A DNA stretch of 64,000 bases from CAYSRJ01 sp964521865 (GCA_964521865.1 CAZFTJ010000003.1:62001-126000), one strand, 5' to 3'. Positions 9,627 to 18,210 are shown, counted from the stretch's first letter. Notes: generated by a model not told the origin, from the sequence alone. Numbers and translations are program-made.

Positions 9627-10700
9627 TCAGCCGTCGATTGCGATCATCTCGTATTCCATGTTCCCGAGACCGATTTCGCATGCATGTGCGAGCTGGATGT
9701 ACGGGTTGACCTGCAGATGCGCAGCCTGGGCTATCGTACTACCGTTTGCTCTCTCGAAAAGGTCGCATGAAGCCTTTTCCACTGCCACTATATTCCGGCC
9801 GGCGACGATGCCGATATCCTGCGAAACGAGGCTGCCGCCGTTCATACAGTCGCAGTTCTTCGTTATATTTATCAAAAAGTTGAAGTAGAACAAGTTCCCG
9901 TTGACCGCCCTGACCACGCCGGCAGCATGCTCCGCCATCATCTCCTGTAAATCGTTACTGTCCCGTTGAAAATCAACCCTAACCGCCCCGAAGGTGCACA
10001 CCGCATAGCACTCGCCGCAGCCGATGCAGTGTGCTTTTTCAATAAATGCAGCCCCCTCTTTCATGACTATGGTATCCTGCGGACACCATTTTATACATAC
10101 ACCGCATGCGGTGCATCTGGAGGAGTCGATATCCGGGGTCATGACCGAGTGCTGCTTGAGTTTTCCCCGCCGTGAAGAGAGCCCCATTCCAAGATTTTTG
10201 AAGGCTCCGCCGAATCCCGTTATCATGTGACCTTTGAAGTGGCTGAGGACGACGAGGCCCTGTACTCGGGTGATTTCCCGGGCGACATTGACCGTGGTGA
10301 AATGACGGCCGTCCACAGGGACCGGAATCTCTGCATCACCGAACAGTCCATCCGCCATGATAAGGGGAGCGCCCAATTTTTCAAAGCCGAAGCCGTGCTC
10401 TACGGCAAGCGTGATGTGATCGAGGGCATTGGATCGGCTGCCCCTGTACAGGGTTGCCGTCTCCGTAAGAAAGGGTTTAACGCCTGCCTGCTTTAGTTTA
10501 TCGATAACTGCCTTCACGAAAAACGGATGGAGGAATGTGGTATTGCTCGATTCTCCGAAGTGTGTTTTTACGGCGACAAAGTCGCCTTTCCTAAAATAGC
10601 TCCTCGTTCCGCATTTCTCATAGAGCAGTTTGACCTTTTTTGCCGTTCGCGAGGGATCCTCATGATCATCCACTGCAATGAAAAACACCTTTTCTTTCAC
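9627..10700 (-). CDS. DUF362 domain protein with two [4Fe-4S] ferredoxin motifs
   Basis: This 357-residue protein begins with a DUF362 domain (FVAVKTHFGESSNTTFLHP, then VLSHFKGHMITGFGGAFKN). It then carries a bacterial-ferredoxin-type 8Cys insert: CTACGVCIKWCP and CIGCGECYAVC, at about residues 188-232. A C-terminal DUF362 portion (MNGGSLVSQDIGIVAGRN) follows. Such proteins are widespread in anaerobes and their redox role is not established. GTG at 10700 is preferred as the start because GAGAGGTG lies just upstream; a TTG five codons earlier is also possible. It is divergent from the M23 peptidase gene. Confidence 0.85.
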   Translation of the reverse strand: MKEKVFFIAVDDHEDPSRTAKKVKLLYEKCGTRSYFRKGDFVAVKTHFGESSNTTFLHPFFVKAVIDKLKQAGVKPFLTETATLYRGSRSNALDHITLAVEHGFGFEKLGAPLIMADGLFGDAEIPVPVDGRHFTTVNVAREITRVQGLVVLSHFKGHMITGFGGAFKNLGMGLSSRRGKLKQHSVMTPDIDSSRCTACGVCIKWCPQDTIVMKEGAAFIEKAHCIGCGECYAVCTFGAVRVDFQRDSNDLQEMMAEHAAGVVRAVNGNLFYFNFLINITKNCDCMNGGSLVSQDIGIVAGRNIVAVEKASCDLFERANGSTIAQAAHLQVNPYIQLAHACEIGLGNMEYEMIAIDG

Positions 10701-10719
10701 GGGTGCACCTCTCAATTAT

Positions 10720-10749
10720 TTGTCGTTCGATCCCGATACATGTTATAAT
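10720..10749 (+). promoter_or_regulatory. Promoter for the M23 peptidase gene
   Basis: TTGTCG (10720-10725), an 18-bp spacer and TATAAT (10744-10749) precede the gene, whose start codon is at 10815. Confidence 0.55.
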
Positions 10750-10814
10750 ATGTGTATAAAACCGGTCAATGCAACTTCATTTTTCCGGAATCCGAAAGTT
10801 CCTATGCACGCGCG

Positions 10815-11720
10815 ATGAAAAAAACGTTCTTTTTCGTACTGGCTATTCTTCTTTTTCCCATGTTTTCGGCGTTTGCAGACACCGTTACTATAAAAGAGCT
10901 CAACTATACGGACAGCGCCTTCAATACCCTCTATGAATCGACCGTTGCGTCAAAAAACAGACTTCTCAAACATGCAAGAAAGGACGTATACCTTCCTCCT
11001 GTTTTGTATCGGTACACACTCAAAAGAGGGGAGGATATCTGGACCATCGTTGCAAAAACGAGCCTCAACATTGACACCATTGCCACTCTGAATCGCGTCG
11101 ATTTCGTCGGTATGATACAGGAGGAGAGCAGTGTATACCTTCCCGATACACTCGGACTGTTTTTTGATGAGGCAGGCACCGGTATACGGGATATTGCAGC
11201 AGAATACAGTATTCATGAAAAGGATGTACAGAAGCTGGAAGACCCGGCAAACCCCCAGAAATCGTTGCTCTTCGCACCTGAAGTGACGCTCTCCTTTCTT
11301 GAACGGACCTATTTAACCGGTGTGGTTTTTTACGCACCGCTTATGGGAATTGAAACTTCGAAGTTCGGGCCCAGGATCGATCCGTTCGTGAACGAACGCG
11401 CCTTTCACGGAGGAGTCGACATTGCAGCCGATGAGGGTAAAAACGTGCACAGTGCACGGTGGGGAAAAGTGGTATATGCAGGGGACATCAACGGGTACGG
11501 CAACACCGTTATACTGGAGCATGAGCTCGACTACTATACACTGTACGGTCACCTGGATAAAATACTGGTTGAAGAAGGCCAAAAAGTCGATTCGGGGCAG
11601 ATAATCGGAACCGTTGGAACGACGGGAAGAACCACCGGTCCGCATCTGCACTTCGAGATTCGTCGTGAGGAGAAAAAACTGAACCCGGACAATATTCGCT
11701 TTTTTATCATTCATCAGTAG
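10815..11720 (+). CDS. M23-family metallopeptidase with LysM-like domain
   Basis: This is a secreted cell-wall hydrolase candidate of 301 residues. It has a signal peptide (MKKTFFFVLAILLFPMFSAFA), a LysM-like segment at about residues 64-110 (YTLKRGEDIWTIVAKTS), and a C-terminal LytM/M23 domain from about residue 170. The zinc site is intact: HGGVD (His198, Asp202) and GPHLHFE (His277, His279), with the further GHL histidine at about 246. This points to peptidoglycan cross-bridge or stem-peptide endopeptidase activity in the periplasm. The start is taken at 10815 because the signal peptide begins there; the frame stays open 21 codons upstream. It has its own promoter. Confidence 0.9.
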   Translation: MKKTFFFVLAILLFPMFSAFADTVTIKELNYTDSAFNTLYESTVASKNRLLKHARKDVYLPPVLYRYTLKRGEDIWTIVAKTSLNIDTIATLNRVDFVGMIQEESSVYLPDTLGLFFDEAGTGIRDIAAEYSIHEKDVQKLEDPANPQKSLLFAPEVTLSFLERTYLTGVVFYAPLMGIETSKFGPRIDPFVNERAFHGGVDIAADEGKNVHSARWGKVVYAGDINGYGNTVILEHELDYYTLYGHLDKILVEEGQKVDSGQIIGTVGTTGRTTGPHLHFEIRREEKKLNPDNIRFFIIHQ

Positions 11721-11843
11721 GGTCACGTATTCCGGTCTCGCATTATCCTGCAGTTTTTCAGCCCCGGCTTCACTGCCTCTTGATTTTCCAGCCTGTGGCC
11801 TCCCGAACTTGCGATTATCTTCATTATCTGTAAGGCTCCTCTT

Positions 11844-12365
11844 TTAAAATTCGATTCCAGCCTGGGCTTTGACGCCCTTTTTCAGCGGATGTTTGATCGA
11901 CACCATTTCAGTGACCAGATCGGCTGCTTCAATCAGAGCAGGCGAGGCATTTCTCCCCGTCACAACGACATGAAGGTCTTCCCTCCTCCCTGAAAGACAC
12001 CCCACAACCTCCTTTTCATCGATAAATCCGTACTGCATCGCAAAGGTGATCTCATCGAGAATAATAATGCTGTAATCCTCTGAATCGAGCTTGTTTTTTG
12101 CCAGGGCCCATGCATGAACAGCTGCTTTTTTATGCACGGTAAGATCTTCACCTCTGTATATAAATCCTTTCCCCAGGGTATACACATCCGCAAGATTATC
12201 GAAATGTGCCAGGGCCTTTTTTTCACCGTTGGGCCGGTCAGCCTTCACGAACTGGATTATACACACGCGGAGATCATGGCCGAAAGCCCGGAGCGCCAAT
12301 CCCAGCGCAGCGGTGGTTTTTCCCTTGCCGTCCCCTGTGAATACGATCAGCAAGCCTTTGTTCAT
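11844..12365 (-). CDS. cobO: Corrinoid adenosyltransferase (CobO/BtuR type)
   Basis: The enzyme transfers the adenosyl group of ATP to cob(I)alamin or cobyrinic acid a,c-diamide, forming adenosylcobalamin. The 173-residue protein has the P-loop FTGDGKGKTTAALGLALRAF (residues 9-28), the segment IIQFVKADRPNGE, and the Walker-B-like IILDEITFAMQYG. Near the end is VVVTGRNASPALIEAADLVTE. The start at 12365 is set by GGAGG six bases upstream. It is the last gene of the minus-strand cobalamin locus, 70 bases after tonB. This fits salvage: imported B12 is converted to its coenzyme form. Confidence 0.93.
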   Translation of the reverse strand: MNKGLLIVFTGDGKGKTTAALGLALRAFGHDLRVCIIQFVKADRPNGEKKALAHFDNLADVYTLGKGFIYRGEDLTVHKKAAVHAWALAKNKLDSEDYSIIILDEITFAMQYGFIDEKEVVGCLSGRREDLHVVVTGRNASPALIEAADLVTEMVSIKHPLKKGVKAQAGIEF

Positions 12366-12435
12366 TCTCTTCCTCCATAAGATAATGCCGTTCACCGGAG
12401 GCATCACACGCTCTTCCTTAAACCTGCCGCCTGCC

Positions 12436-13128
12436 CTAGTCCACAAGGCTGTACTTTATCGGTATCTCGAATGAAATCTCGTGTCCCGTATTGTGCCGAT
12501 ACGGGAGAACCTTTTTTACAAGTGATACGGCGGCGGTGTCCAGCACCCTGTGCCCCGATGAGCGCGCGAGCCTGATTTCAAGGGGGTTTCCATCCGCCCC
12601 GAGACGGACGAATACGACAACAACTCCTTCGATACCTTTTTTCCGCGCAGCATAGGGATAGACCTTTCTCTTCAGCAGTTCATCCCGCAGGCCGGAAAGC
12701 ACCGGGGTATAATCCGGCTGTTCCTGCCGAGCTCTTTCAGCCGATTTCGGCTCCTGCCGGGAATCGGTTTTCGACTGTGCTCCTTCACTCTCCTTATCGG
12801 CGGCCGCTTCGTGCTGCGTCTGTTCGTGCGAATTTTCGACGGCACCAGCCTCTTTTTTCACAGGCGGCTGTTCAGGCTCGGTCTTTTCTTTTTTTTTCTC
12901 CTTTTTTCCCTTTTTGTCGACAATCTTTTTCGACCCGGTCTCTTTTTTCGCTGCGGGTTTTTTAACAGGTGTTTCAGGCTTTTCATAGTATACGAGGTTC
13001 ACCACATATTTCCGTGTTTCGCTTTCTTCGCTTTTTTTTTCATAGTGAACAAGACGAAACAGTGTAAAGTGGAAGAGGAGCGAAACAAAAAGAGCGAAGC
13101 TCAAAATGATATAACCGGACCGTTTCAT
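12436..13128 (-). CDS. tonB: TonB energy-transducing protein
   Basis: This 230-residue TonB has an N-terminal transmembrane anchor (residues 6-26, IILSFALFVSLLFHFTLF). A long Lys/Glu/Pro-rich periplasmic spacer covers about residues 45-135. The C-terminal TonB domain has KVYPYAARKKGIEGVVVVFV, then LGADGNPLEIRLARSSGHRV and LDTAAVSLVKK. It spans the periplasm to transmit proton-motive energy from ExbBD to an outer-membrane receptor, here presumably the BtuB-like protein in the same locus. Its start overlaps exbD by four bases, indicating tight coupling. Confidence 0.93.
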   Translation of the reverse strand: MKRSGYIILSFALFVSLLFHFTLFRLVHYEKKSEESETRKYVVNLVYYEKPETPVKKPAAKKETGSKKIVDKKGKKEKKKEKTEPEQPPVKKEAGAVENSHEQTQHEAAADKESEGAQSKTDSRQEPKSAERARQEQPDYTPVLSGLRDELLKRKVYPYAARKKGIEGVVVVFVRLGADGNPLEIRLARSSGHRVLDTAAVSLVKKVLPYRHNTGHEISFEIPIKYSLVD

Positions 13129-13535
13129 TTCCTCCGCTCGACAAGAAACGAGATGTTCTCGGCACCCGCGGTTCTCGCAATATCCATGACCTCGACTACC
13201 CGCTCGAAGGTGACCTCCCTGTCCGACTGTATAACAACTTCACGTGTTCTCTGAAATGCATACGAACGAATGAGCATGTTCGAAAGCTTCTCAGGAGTCG
13301 CCTCTTTTCCGTTGAACAGGAGCCTGCCATCCTCGAGAATCGTCACAAGGACTTCCGGTTTCTCCGTCAGCTGTGCACTCGTCGTTTGCGGCAGGTTCAC
13401 ACTGATTGACGGGCGCACGAGAAACGAAGTCAATAGAAAAAATATAAGGAGAAGGAAAACCATATCGATGAGCGGGGTGAGATCCGGGCCGGAGCTTTTG
13501 CCGACAGAACCCTCGTACTCTTTAAACTCAATCAT
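13125..13535 (-). CDS. exbD: ExbD/TolR-type biopolymer transport protein
   Basis: This 136-residue protein has one N-terminal transmembrane helix containing the conserved proton-carrying Asp (LTPLIDMVFLLLIFFLLTSF, Asp24). The periplasmic domain ends with QSDREVTFERVVEVMDIART. The length is typical of the family. It overlaps the upstream exbB by eight bases and the downstream tonB by four. Its place before tonB favours ExbD over TolR. Confidence 0.93.
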   Translation of the reverse strand: MIEFKEYEGSVGKSSGPDLTPLIDMVFLLLIFFLLTSFLVRPSISVNLPQTTSAQLTEKPEVLVTILEDGRLLFNGKEATPEKLSNMLIRSYAFQRTREVVIQSDREVTFERVVEVMDIARTAGAENISFLVERRK

Positions 13536-14136
13536 GCCTCCCCCTGGTCATGGAAACAATCTCCTCGCCGTAATGTTTCATTGCGAATGCCACCGATTTG
13601 ACCCGGTTGGCGTAGAGGTGGTGAAAAACGAGAGCAGGAATGCCGACAAAAAGACCCGCCACTGTGGTAATCAGCGCCTCCCATATTCCCCGTGCCAGTA
13701 TTGACGGGTCGACAAGGTTTTTCACAGTTGCAACCTGCTGAAAGGCCCCCACCATACCGAGCACGGTGCCAAGAAGCCCGATCATCGGCGCAATCTTTCC
13801 AATCAGCTCGAGCAGGTGAAGATTTTTAGTGAGCCGGGCAAGCTCCTGATCCCCTCGAATCGAAAGTTCGTTCTCTATCACGTCCAGCGTGTATGTACGG
13901 AGCTTTATGGCCTCGTACACTATCACGGCGACGGGGCCTCGACTGCTGCGGGCAAACTCCTGGGCCTTTTCCAGGTTCCCGTCCTCGATCATTCTCTTGA
14001 CCTCCTCCACGAGCCTTCCGCCTGTTTTTGCCCGGATGAAATGGTACCCGCGCTCGACGATGACGGTAACCATGAGCACCGATCCGAGGAGGAGGGGGTA
14101 CATGAGGGGACCGCCCTTGTAGAATAGATCGATCAT
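13528..14136 (-). CDS. exbB: ExbB/TolQ/MotA-type proton channel protein
   Basis: This 202-residue inner-membrane protein has three predicted helices: LMYPLLLGSVLMVTVIVERG near the N-terminus, then IGKIAPMIGLLGTVLGMVGA, then GIWEALITTVAGLFVGIPAL. The last two form the conserved MotA/TolQ/ExbB core. With ExbD it makes the proton channel that powers TonB. It is the first gene of a tightly overlapping exbB-exbD-tonB unit inside the cobalamin locus. Confidence 0.93.
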   Translation of the reverse strand: MIDLFYKGGPLMYPLLLGSVLMVTVIVERGYHFIRAKTGGRLVEEVKRMIEDGNLEKAQEFARSSRGPVAVIVYEAIKLRTYTLDVIENELSIRGDQELARLTKNLHLLELIGKIAPMIGLLGTVLGMVGAFQQVATVKNLVDPSILARGIWEALITTVAGLFVGIPALVFHHLYANRVKSVAFAMKHYGEEIVSMTRGRHD

Positions 14137-14258
14137 ACGACGATCCTTTCAGTTGATTCGCGCCGACAGGCAGGGCTCACTGATCAGCGAGTCGCACTGC
14201 ATACAGCACGCATAACTGCGACCTTAATTCGTCGCACCTCTTGTTGTATACCGGCCGC

Positions 14259-14321
14259 GAGGCGGCTCTGTTCGGTTGGAGACCGGCTGTACGAATCGTA
14301 CAGACACCCGAACGCCGCCTC
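14259..14321 (-). repeat. Long interrupted hairpin between the propeller lipoprotein and exbB
   Basis: Three nested inverted repeats share one axis. The outer arms are GAGGCGGC (14259-14266) and GCCGCCTC (14314-14321). The middle arms are TTCGG (14271-14275) and CCGAA (14308-14312). The core is the palindrome CTGTACGAATCGTACAG (14287-14303). The 314-base spacer around it (14137-14450) has no coding frame I can support. No U-run follows, so this is not a typical terminator; an RNA-processing or regulator-binding role is possible. Confidence 0.6.
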
Positions 14322-14450
14322 TTACAATTAAACACCCGGCACCGTCATCGTCAACACCATGCCCGCACGGCAGGCTCAACAGTCCTTCTGACGACTGAAT
14401 GAGGCTCGCCGTCACAAAACAGATACCGGATTGCACGCGGGAACCCGAAA

Positions 14451-15536
14451 TCAATACACGGCAAGCCCGGCTACCGCATCCTCGCCGTCGACCATGATCG
14501 AAACCGGGCTTTCGGCAGCTTCGGCTCCTGTGGCCCCGTCAAGTATGTACAGTCTGCTCGATGTGTAGTCGGTATTCGAGATATACACCTTTCCGCCGCT
14601 CGCAACAATATCCGTGCCGCCGAATGACTGGCCGTTTTTATCCTTTATCAGGGTTGCCGTTCCTGCATCAGGGCCAATAAGATAGGTGCTGGTATACCCC
14701 GTGCCGAAGAACGAATCGTTGACCGGGTCGTATGCGATTCGGGTCGGGCTGACATTGCTCACCACCTGGGAGAGCATTCCGGTCGACGCATCTATCGCAT
14801 CAATCGACCCCGGCAGAGGGTTGAACAGTGCATCGTATCCTCCGCTGTTTGCAACATAAACCGTGGCTTTCCCGTCTGAATCTCTAACGGTGAGGAGCCC
14901 TGTCGTTCCTCCTGCAGAAGCCTGTATGGGTGAGGATGCTGCAAAAGCGTCGGTTGCGGGGTCGATAACAAGAACCTGACCGTTCCCATTGTCGGCCACA
15001 TACACCCTGTCGCCCGCCACCGTTATGTCCTGCAGGTACATACCACCGGCTGTATCGTCGGTTCCGGGGATTGGGCCGGATAACCCCGCGCCCGGATCAA
15101 GGGGGTTAAAGGTGTATACGCCGGTCGATGCCGAGAAATCGGCATCCGTCACATAGGCCTTTGTTAAGCTGTAGAAGGCAATGTACTGTGCGCTGATGGA
15201 TTCGCCGATTCTTTCGGCAACGGGAACCTGGGCGTTCGGGTCAAACCGGTACACGCCGGGAGCATTCGTTGTTGGGGAATTTCCCACGGCGATATACCCG
15301 ATATCATTGTAAAAATATATGGAGCCCGTTGCATTCTGTCCCGTGGACAGAATAGGTGTGGAAGATGCAGCGGCGTTTTCCATGTCGAACGTGTACACCC
15401 GTCCGTTGAAAGTGTCGGTCATGTACAGTGTTCCGGAAGTCACACCCGTACCTGTGCTGCATCCGGCCAATACCGCAACGACCGAAACGACGATGACTGC
15501 GACAGCAGCGATGCCGATGAGTTGTTTTGCTTTCAT
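14451..15536 (-). CDS. Surface lipoprotein with YncE-like beta-propeller; candidate cobalamin-binding BtuG analogue
   Basis: This 361-residue lipoprotein has a signal ending in AVLAGC (Cys26). The rest is made of propeller-blade-like repeats with the rhythm 'VYVADNGNGQVLVIDPAT', 'VYVANSGGYD', 'VYISNTDYTSSRLYILDGAT', which I read as about seven blades. It sits between a BtuB-like receptor and exbB-exbD-tonB-cobO. In Bacteroides, BtuG is a lipid-anchored beta-propeller of this general kind that captures vitamin B12 and sits on BtuB. Lipobox and propeller are seen directly; the B12 role is inferred from context and fold. It has its own promoter and GAGGAGAGG ribosome-binding site. Confidence 0.75.
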   Translation of the reverse strand: MKAKQLIGIAAVAVIVVSVVAVLAGCSTGTGVTSGTLYMTDTFNGRVYTFDMENAAASSTPILSTGQNATGSIYFYNDIGYIAVGNSPTTNAPGVYRFDPNAQVPVAERIGESISAQYIAFYSLTKAYVTDADFSASTGVYTFNPLDPGAGLSGPIPGTDDTAGGMYLQDITVAGDRVYVADNGNGQVLVIDPATDAFAASSPIQASAGGTTGLLTVRDSDGKATVYVANSGGYDALFNPLPGSIDAIDASTGMLSQVVSNVSPTRIAYDPVNDSFFGTGYTSTYLIGPDAGTATLIKDKNGQSFGGTDIVASGGKVYISNTDYTSSRLYILDGATGAEAAESPVSIMVDGEDAVAGLAVY

Positions 15537-15554
15537 ACACCTCTCCTCTAATTT

Positions 15555-15582
15555 TTTATATTTTTATCAAAATAAACAACAA
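15555..15582 (-). promoter_or_regulatory. Promoter of the propeller lipoprotein gene
   Basis: On the minus strand TTGTTG (15582-15577), a 16-bp spacer and TATAAA (15560-15555) lie about 20 bases before the start codon at 15536. This would give the lipoprotein expression independent of the upstream riboswitch. Confidence 0.5.
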
Positions 15583-15627
15583 TGACGGATAGTAAGGAAA
15601 ATAACTATGTCTTTTGCAAATACCGGT

Positions 15628-15653
15628 TTAAAAATACCGGAGGATGCCGGTAT
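15628..15653 (-). terminator. Rho-independent terminator after the BtuB-like receptor gene
   Basis: On the minus strand ATACCGG, the 6-nt loop CATCCT and CCGGTAT are followed directly by a U-run. It lies about 70 bases past the receptor stop codon and would separate the riboswitch-controlled receptor transcript from the downstream genes, at least in part. Confidence 0.6.
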
Positions 15654-15723
15654 ACGTAACCAGACTTTTAACGGCTAAAAACCAAACCCACACCTTGTAT
15701 GTCCCCGTCATTCGCATGTCCAT

Positions 15724-17682
15724 TTAAAAGGTCAGCTCGATGCCCGAGCGAATGAAAGTAGCCGGCATCGGGTAGAGCGGAACCGCTTCGTACTGCTCGT
15801 TGAAAAGATTATCGACCGCTGCAAACCAGGAGAAATGGCGGTACTTTCTCCTGTATAGAACATTCACCACCATATAAGACGGAAGGTACGACGTATTTGA
15901 CACCTTCTCGTACCGCAGGCTTTTATACCCGACACCTGTACTAAAAAAGTTTTTTCCATAACGCAGGTCGCATCCGAGATCGAGTGAATGCACCGGCGTC
16001 AAAGGGAGCCGTTTATTATCCTTGAGTGTGAGCCCGCCGGACAGGGCGAAGGTATACAGAAAACCGTAGCCCAGCCTCACCGAGACTCCATCACCAAGAC
16101 GCACGGACATGCTGCCCTCAATACCGGGATAGAGCGCCTCACCCCAGTTCGAAGGCCTCCACAGCCCGTCGTCACCCGGCTGCCAGAGAATAACGTCCCG
16201 TACGTACCGTACATACCCGAAGAGATCGAAGCCCAGCTTTTCGCCGGTATGGGTGATTCCGAAATCAACGCTGTACCCGGTTTCCGGTTCGAGGTCCGGA
16301 TTGCCTTCAGCAAAAGAATCGGCCGGCCAATAGAGATCGTTCATGGTGGGTGCTCTGAAAGATTTTGCGATGCTCCCCTTTATAGACGTCGTCGAAGAAA
16401 CCCTGTACACGCCGCCGAGCTTATAATTCAGGTCTCCCTTGAAATCGGAGTAGTAGTCGTATCGAACTGCCGGTTGAAGAGTCATCCTGTCGGTTGCAAA
16501 AATCGACGCTTCGACAAACCCGCCGCCGTATGTCCTGTCTTTTGCACCCACATCGGTGCTCTTCACAGAATCATAGCTCGCATTCCCGCCGTAAATAATA
16601 GAAAATCTGTTGAAAAAAAACATCTCCTGCACCAGATCGAGACCGGCGGAATTTGTTTTATGGTCCGAATCAACGTCTATCGACGGCGACGTGTACCGTA
16701 GTTCGGAGGAGATGAAATAGGTTTTGAAATCGAGTGTAAGCAGGTCGCTGAAAAAACGATCCGTATGAAAATCCGCGGAAGTTTGTACTCTCCGATCTTC
16801 CTGGGAGGCTTCAGGAGTCGGAGATGTCATTGATCCGGGTATTCCCTTTTTATTGCGCACAAAAGACCCTGTAACATCAAATGCGCCTTCTCCCGCAGGA
16901 ATGCGTATACCGGCAGACACGTCGCCGCCCAGAAGCCCGGCGTTTTTACGTCTTCGGTTTTCGAGATTCGAATCCTTGTAAATATACCCGTTCTTCGCCC
17001 GCTCGACAGATCCGGCCGTGGTCAGACCGACCTTCCCAAGCTCCCTGGAGTAGGTGATGCGGGCTTTCTGCGAATCGACAATGTCCGAGTAGTCTGCCGG
17101 CTCTTCTGTTTTATCGGTCGAGTAACCCGAAACGTACCGACCGGGTAAAAAACTCCCGTTTTCAAGCGACACTTTCAGTCTGTTACCGGCTTTTTTTTTC
17201 GTTATGATATTGATAACCCCGCCCATTGCATCGGCTCCGTGCAGGGCGCTCGATCCGCCCCGTACGACTTCGATTCTCTCGATATTGTCCAAAGGGATGA
17301 GAGAGAGGTCCACTCCGCCGCTCAGCGCACTGTTCATGCGAACACCGTCGACAAGGATGAGCACCTGTGCCGATGTCGAACCGCGTATAGATATATTCTG
17401 AGCAGCGCCTTCAGGACCGTAATCGGTTATTATGAGGCCTGTGCGGCTTTCGAGGAGCTCTGAAACGCTTCGCGCCCCGCTTTTTTCTATCTCTTCGCTT
17501 GAAATCACCGTTACATGCTGCGGAACGTCAAGAACCGCCTGTTCGGTTTTCGTTGCGCTGATCACCACTTCCTGCACCGCAAGCGCGTCATCCTCCCCTG
17601 CACCTTCCCCGGCCGACAGCATGGTGGAAACCGTGATAAACAAGGCGGCTGTAATGGCTGTAAGAAAGACCCTTTTTTTCAT
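15724..17682 (-). CDS. btuB: TonB-dependent receptor, BtuB-like (vitamin B12)
   Basis: This 652-residue outer-membrane receptor has a signal peptide (MKKRVFLTAITAALFITVST) and a TonB-box-like segment EVVISATKTEQ. The plug domain runs from DVPQHVTVISSEEIEKSG through SIRGSTSAQVLILVDGVRMN and IERIEVVRGGSSALHGADAM to GGVINIITKK. A beta-barrel follows and ends in SGIELTF with the terminal Phe used for BAM insertion. It resembles the BtuB/vitamin-receptor branch, and a cobalamin riboswitch lies upstream on the same strand, which makes cobalamin the likely ligand. The start is set by the signal peptide; the frame is open 59 codons upstream. No BtuCDF importer is in the window. Confidence 0.9.
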   Translation of the reverse strand: MKKRVFLTAITAALFITVSTMLSAGEGAGEDDALAVQEVVISATKTEQAVLDVPQHVTVISSEEIEKSGARSVSELLESRTGLIITDYGPEGAAQNISIRGSTSAQVLILVDGVRMNSALSGGVDLSLIPLDNIERIEVVRGGSSALHGADAMGGVINIITKKKAGNRLKVSLENGSFLPGRYVSGYSTDKTEEPADYSDIVDSQKARITYSRELGKVGLTTAGSVERAKNGYIYKDSNLENRRRKNAGLLGGDVSAGIRIPAGEGAFDVTGSFVRNKKGIPGSMTSPTPEASQEDRRVQTSADFHTDRFFSDLLTLDFKTYFISSELRYTSPSIDVDSDHKTNSAGLDLVQEMFFFNRFSIIYGGNASYDSVKSTDVGAKDRTYGGGFVEASIFATDRMTLQPAVRYDYYSDFKGDLNYKLGGVYRVSSTTSIKGSIAKSFRAPTMNDLYWPADSFAEGNPDLEPETGYSVDFGITHTGEKLGFDLFGYVRYVRDVILWQPGDDGLWRPSNWGEALYPGIEGSMSVRLGDGVSVRLGYGFLYTFALSGGLTLKDNKRLPLTPVHSLDLGCDLRYGKNFFSTGVGYKSLRYEKVSNTSYLPSYMVVNVLYRRKYRHFSWFAAVDNLFNEQYEAVPLYPMPATFIRSGIELTF

Positions 17683-17916
17683 TGCCTTACCTTGTCTCCA
17701 AGTACGGTACTTATCCGTACTAAATTCCGGAACTTTGAAAGCAGTTCCCTGGAAAAAAGCACCCCTTTTCACATAGCGCTTATCTCGATATAAATGTTCA
17801 TCAATGTGATCGTTGCGCCGGAATCGATCATCCAGGACGCAGCGGCAGAACTGCGCCAAATTCTCTGCCGATTCGGCATGCCCATGACATATGAAAGGCC
17901 GATTAACCCTGTGGTT

Positions 17917-18000
17917 TCATGATTCTGTGTTGAGCAATACAGATGTTTTAAGAAAGGTTATGGGGAAGAATGAAAAACGGAAGATGAGGGTTTTATTCAT
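17917..18000 (-). CDS. Possible 27-residue leader peptide below the cobalamin riboswitch
   Basis: A short frame begins MNKTLIFRFSFFPITF and ends at TGA (17917-17919). Its ATG is six bases after GGGAG, a good ribosome-binding site, and begins about 28 bases past the closing helix of the riboswitch. Its position suggests a leader whose translation could be controlled by the riboswitch. It has no recognised family, and a chance frame is quite possible. Confidence 0.3.
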   Translation of the reverse strand: MNKTLIFRFSFFPITFLKTSVLLNTES

Positions 18001-18019
18001 GTCCACTCCCTTTCCTCGA

Positions 18020-18210
18020 GGGTTATGCTGTTTCAGGAGGGTTTCCTGGCTTCCGGATTGTCTTACTCACAGCGCCTTCTCGACTCTCCGTCCTGAAATT
18101 TCCGAACGAAAAACCAATGGCTTGCTGCTGCTTTCATACCCGGTCACAGTGGCGGGACCGCTGCGGCCTTTAACCGCATTCCGCTCCCCTGAAACAGGGC
18201 CAGTTTCACA
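18020..18210 (-). promoter_or_regulatory. Cobalamin riboswitch
   Basis: On the minus strand the element contains the near-universal core GCGGTCCCGCCACTGTGA (about 18163-18146) and, 3' to it, the B12 box GAAGCCAGGAAACC (about 18054-18041). A perfect 10-bp closing helix joins CTGTTTCAGG (18197-18188) to CCTGAAACAG (18037-18028). Cobalamin riboswitches bind adenosyl- or other cobalamins and lower expression of uptake and synthesis genes. This one stands about 330 bases before the BtuB-like receptor. No intrinsic terminator follows, so control by blocking translation is more likely than attenuation. Confidence 0.93.
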
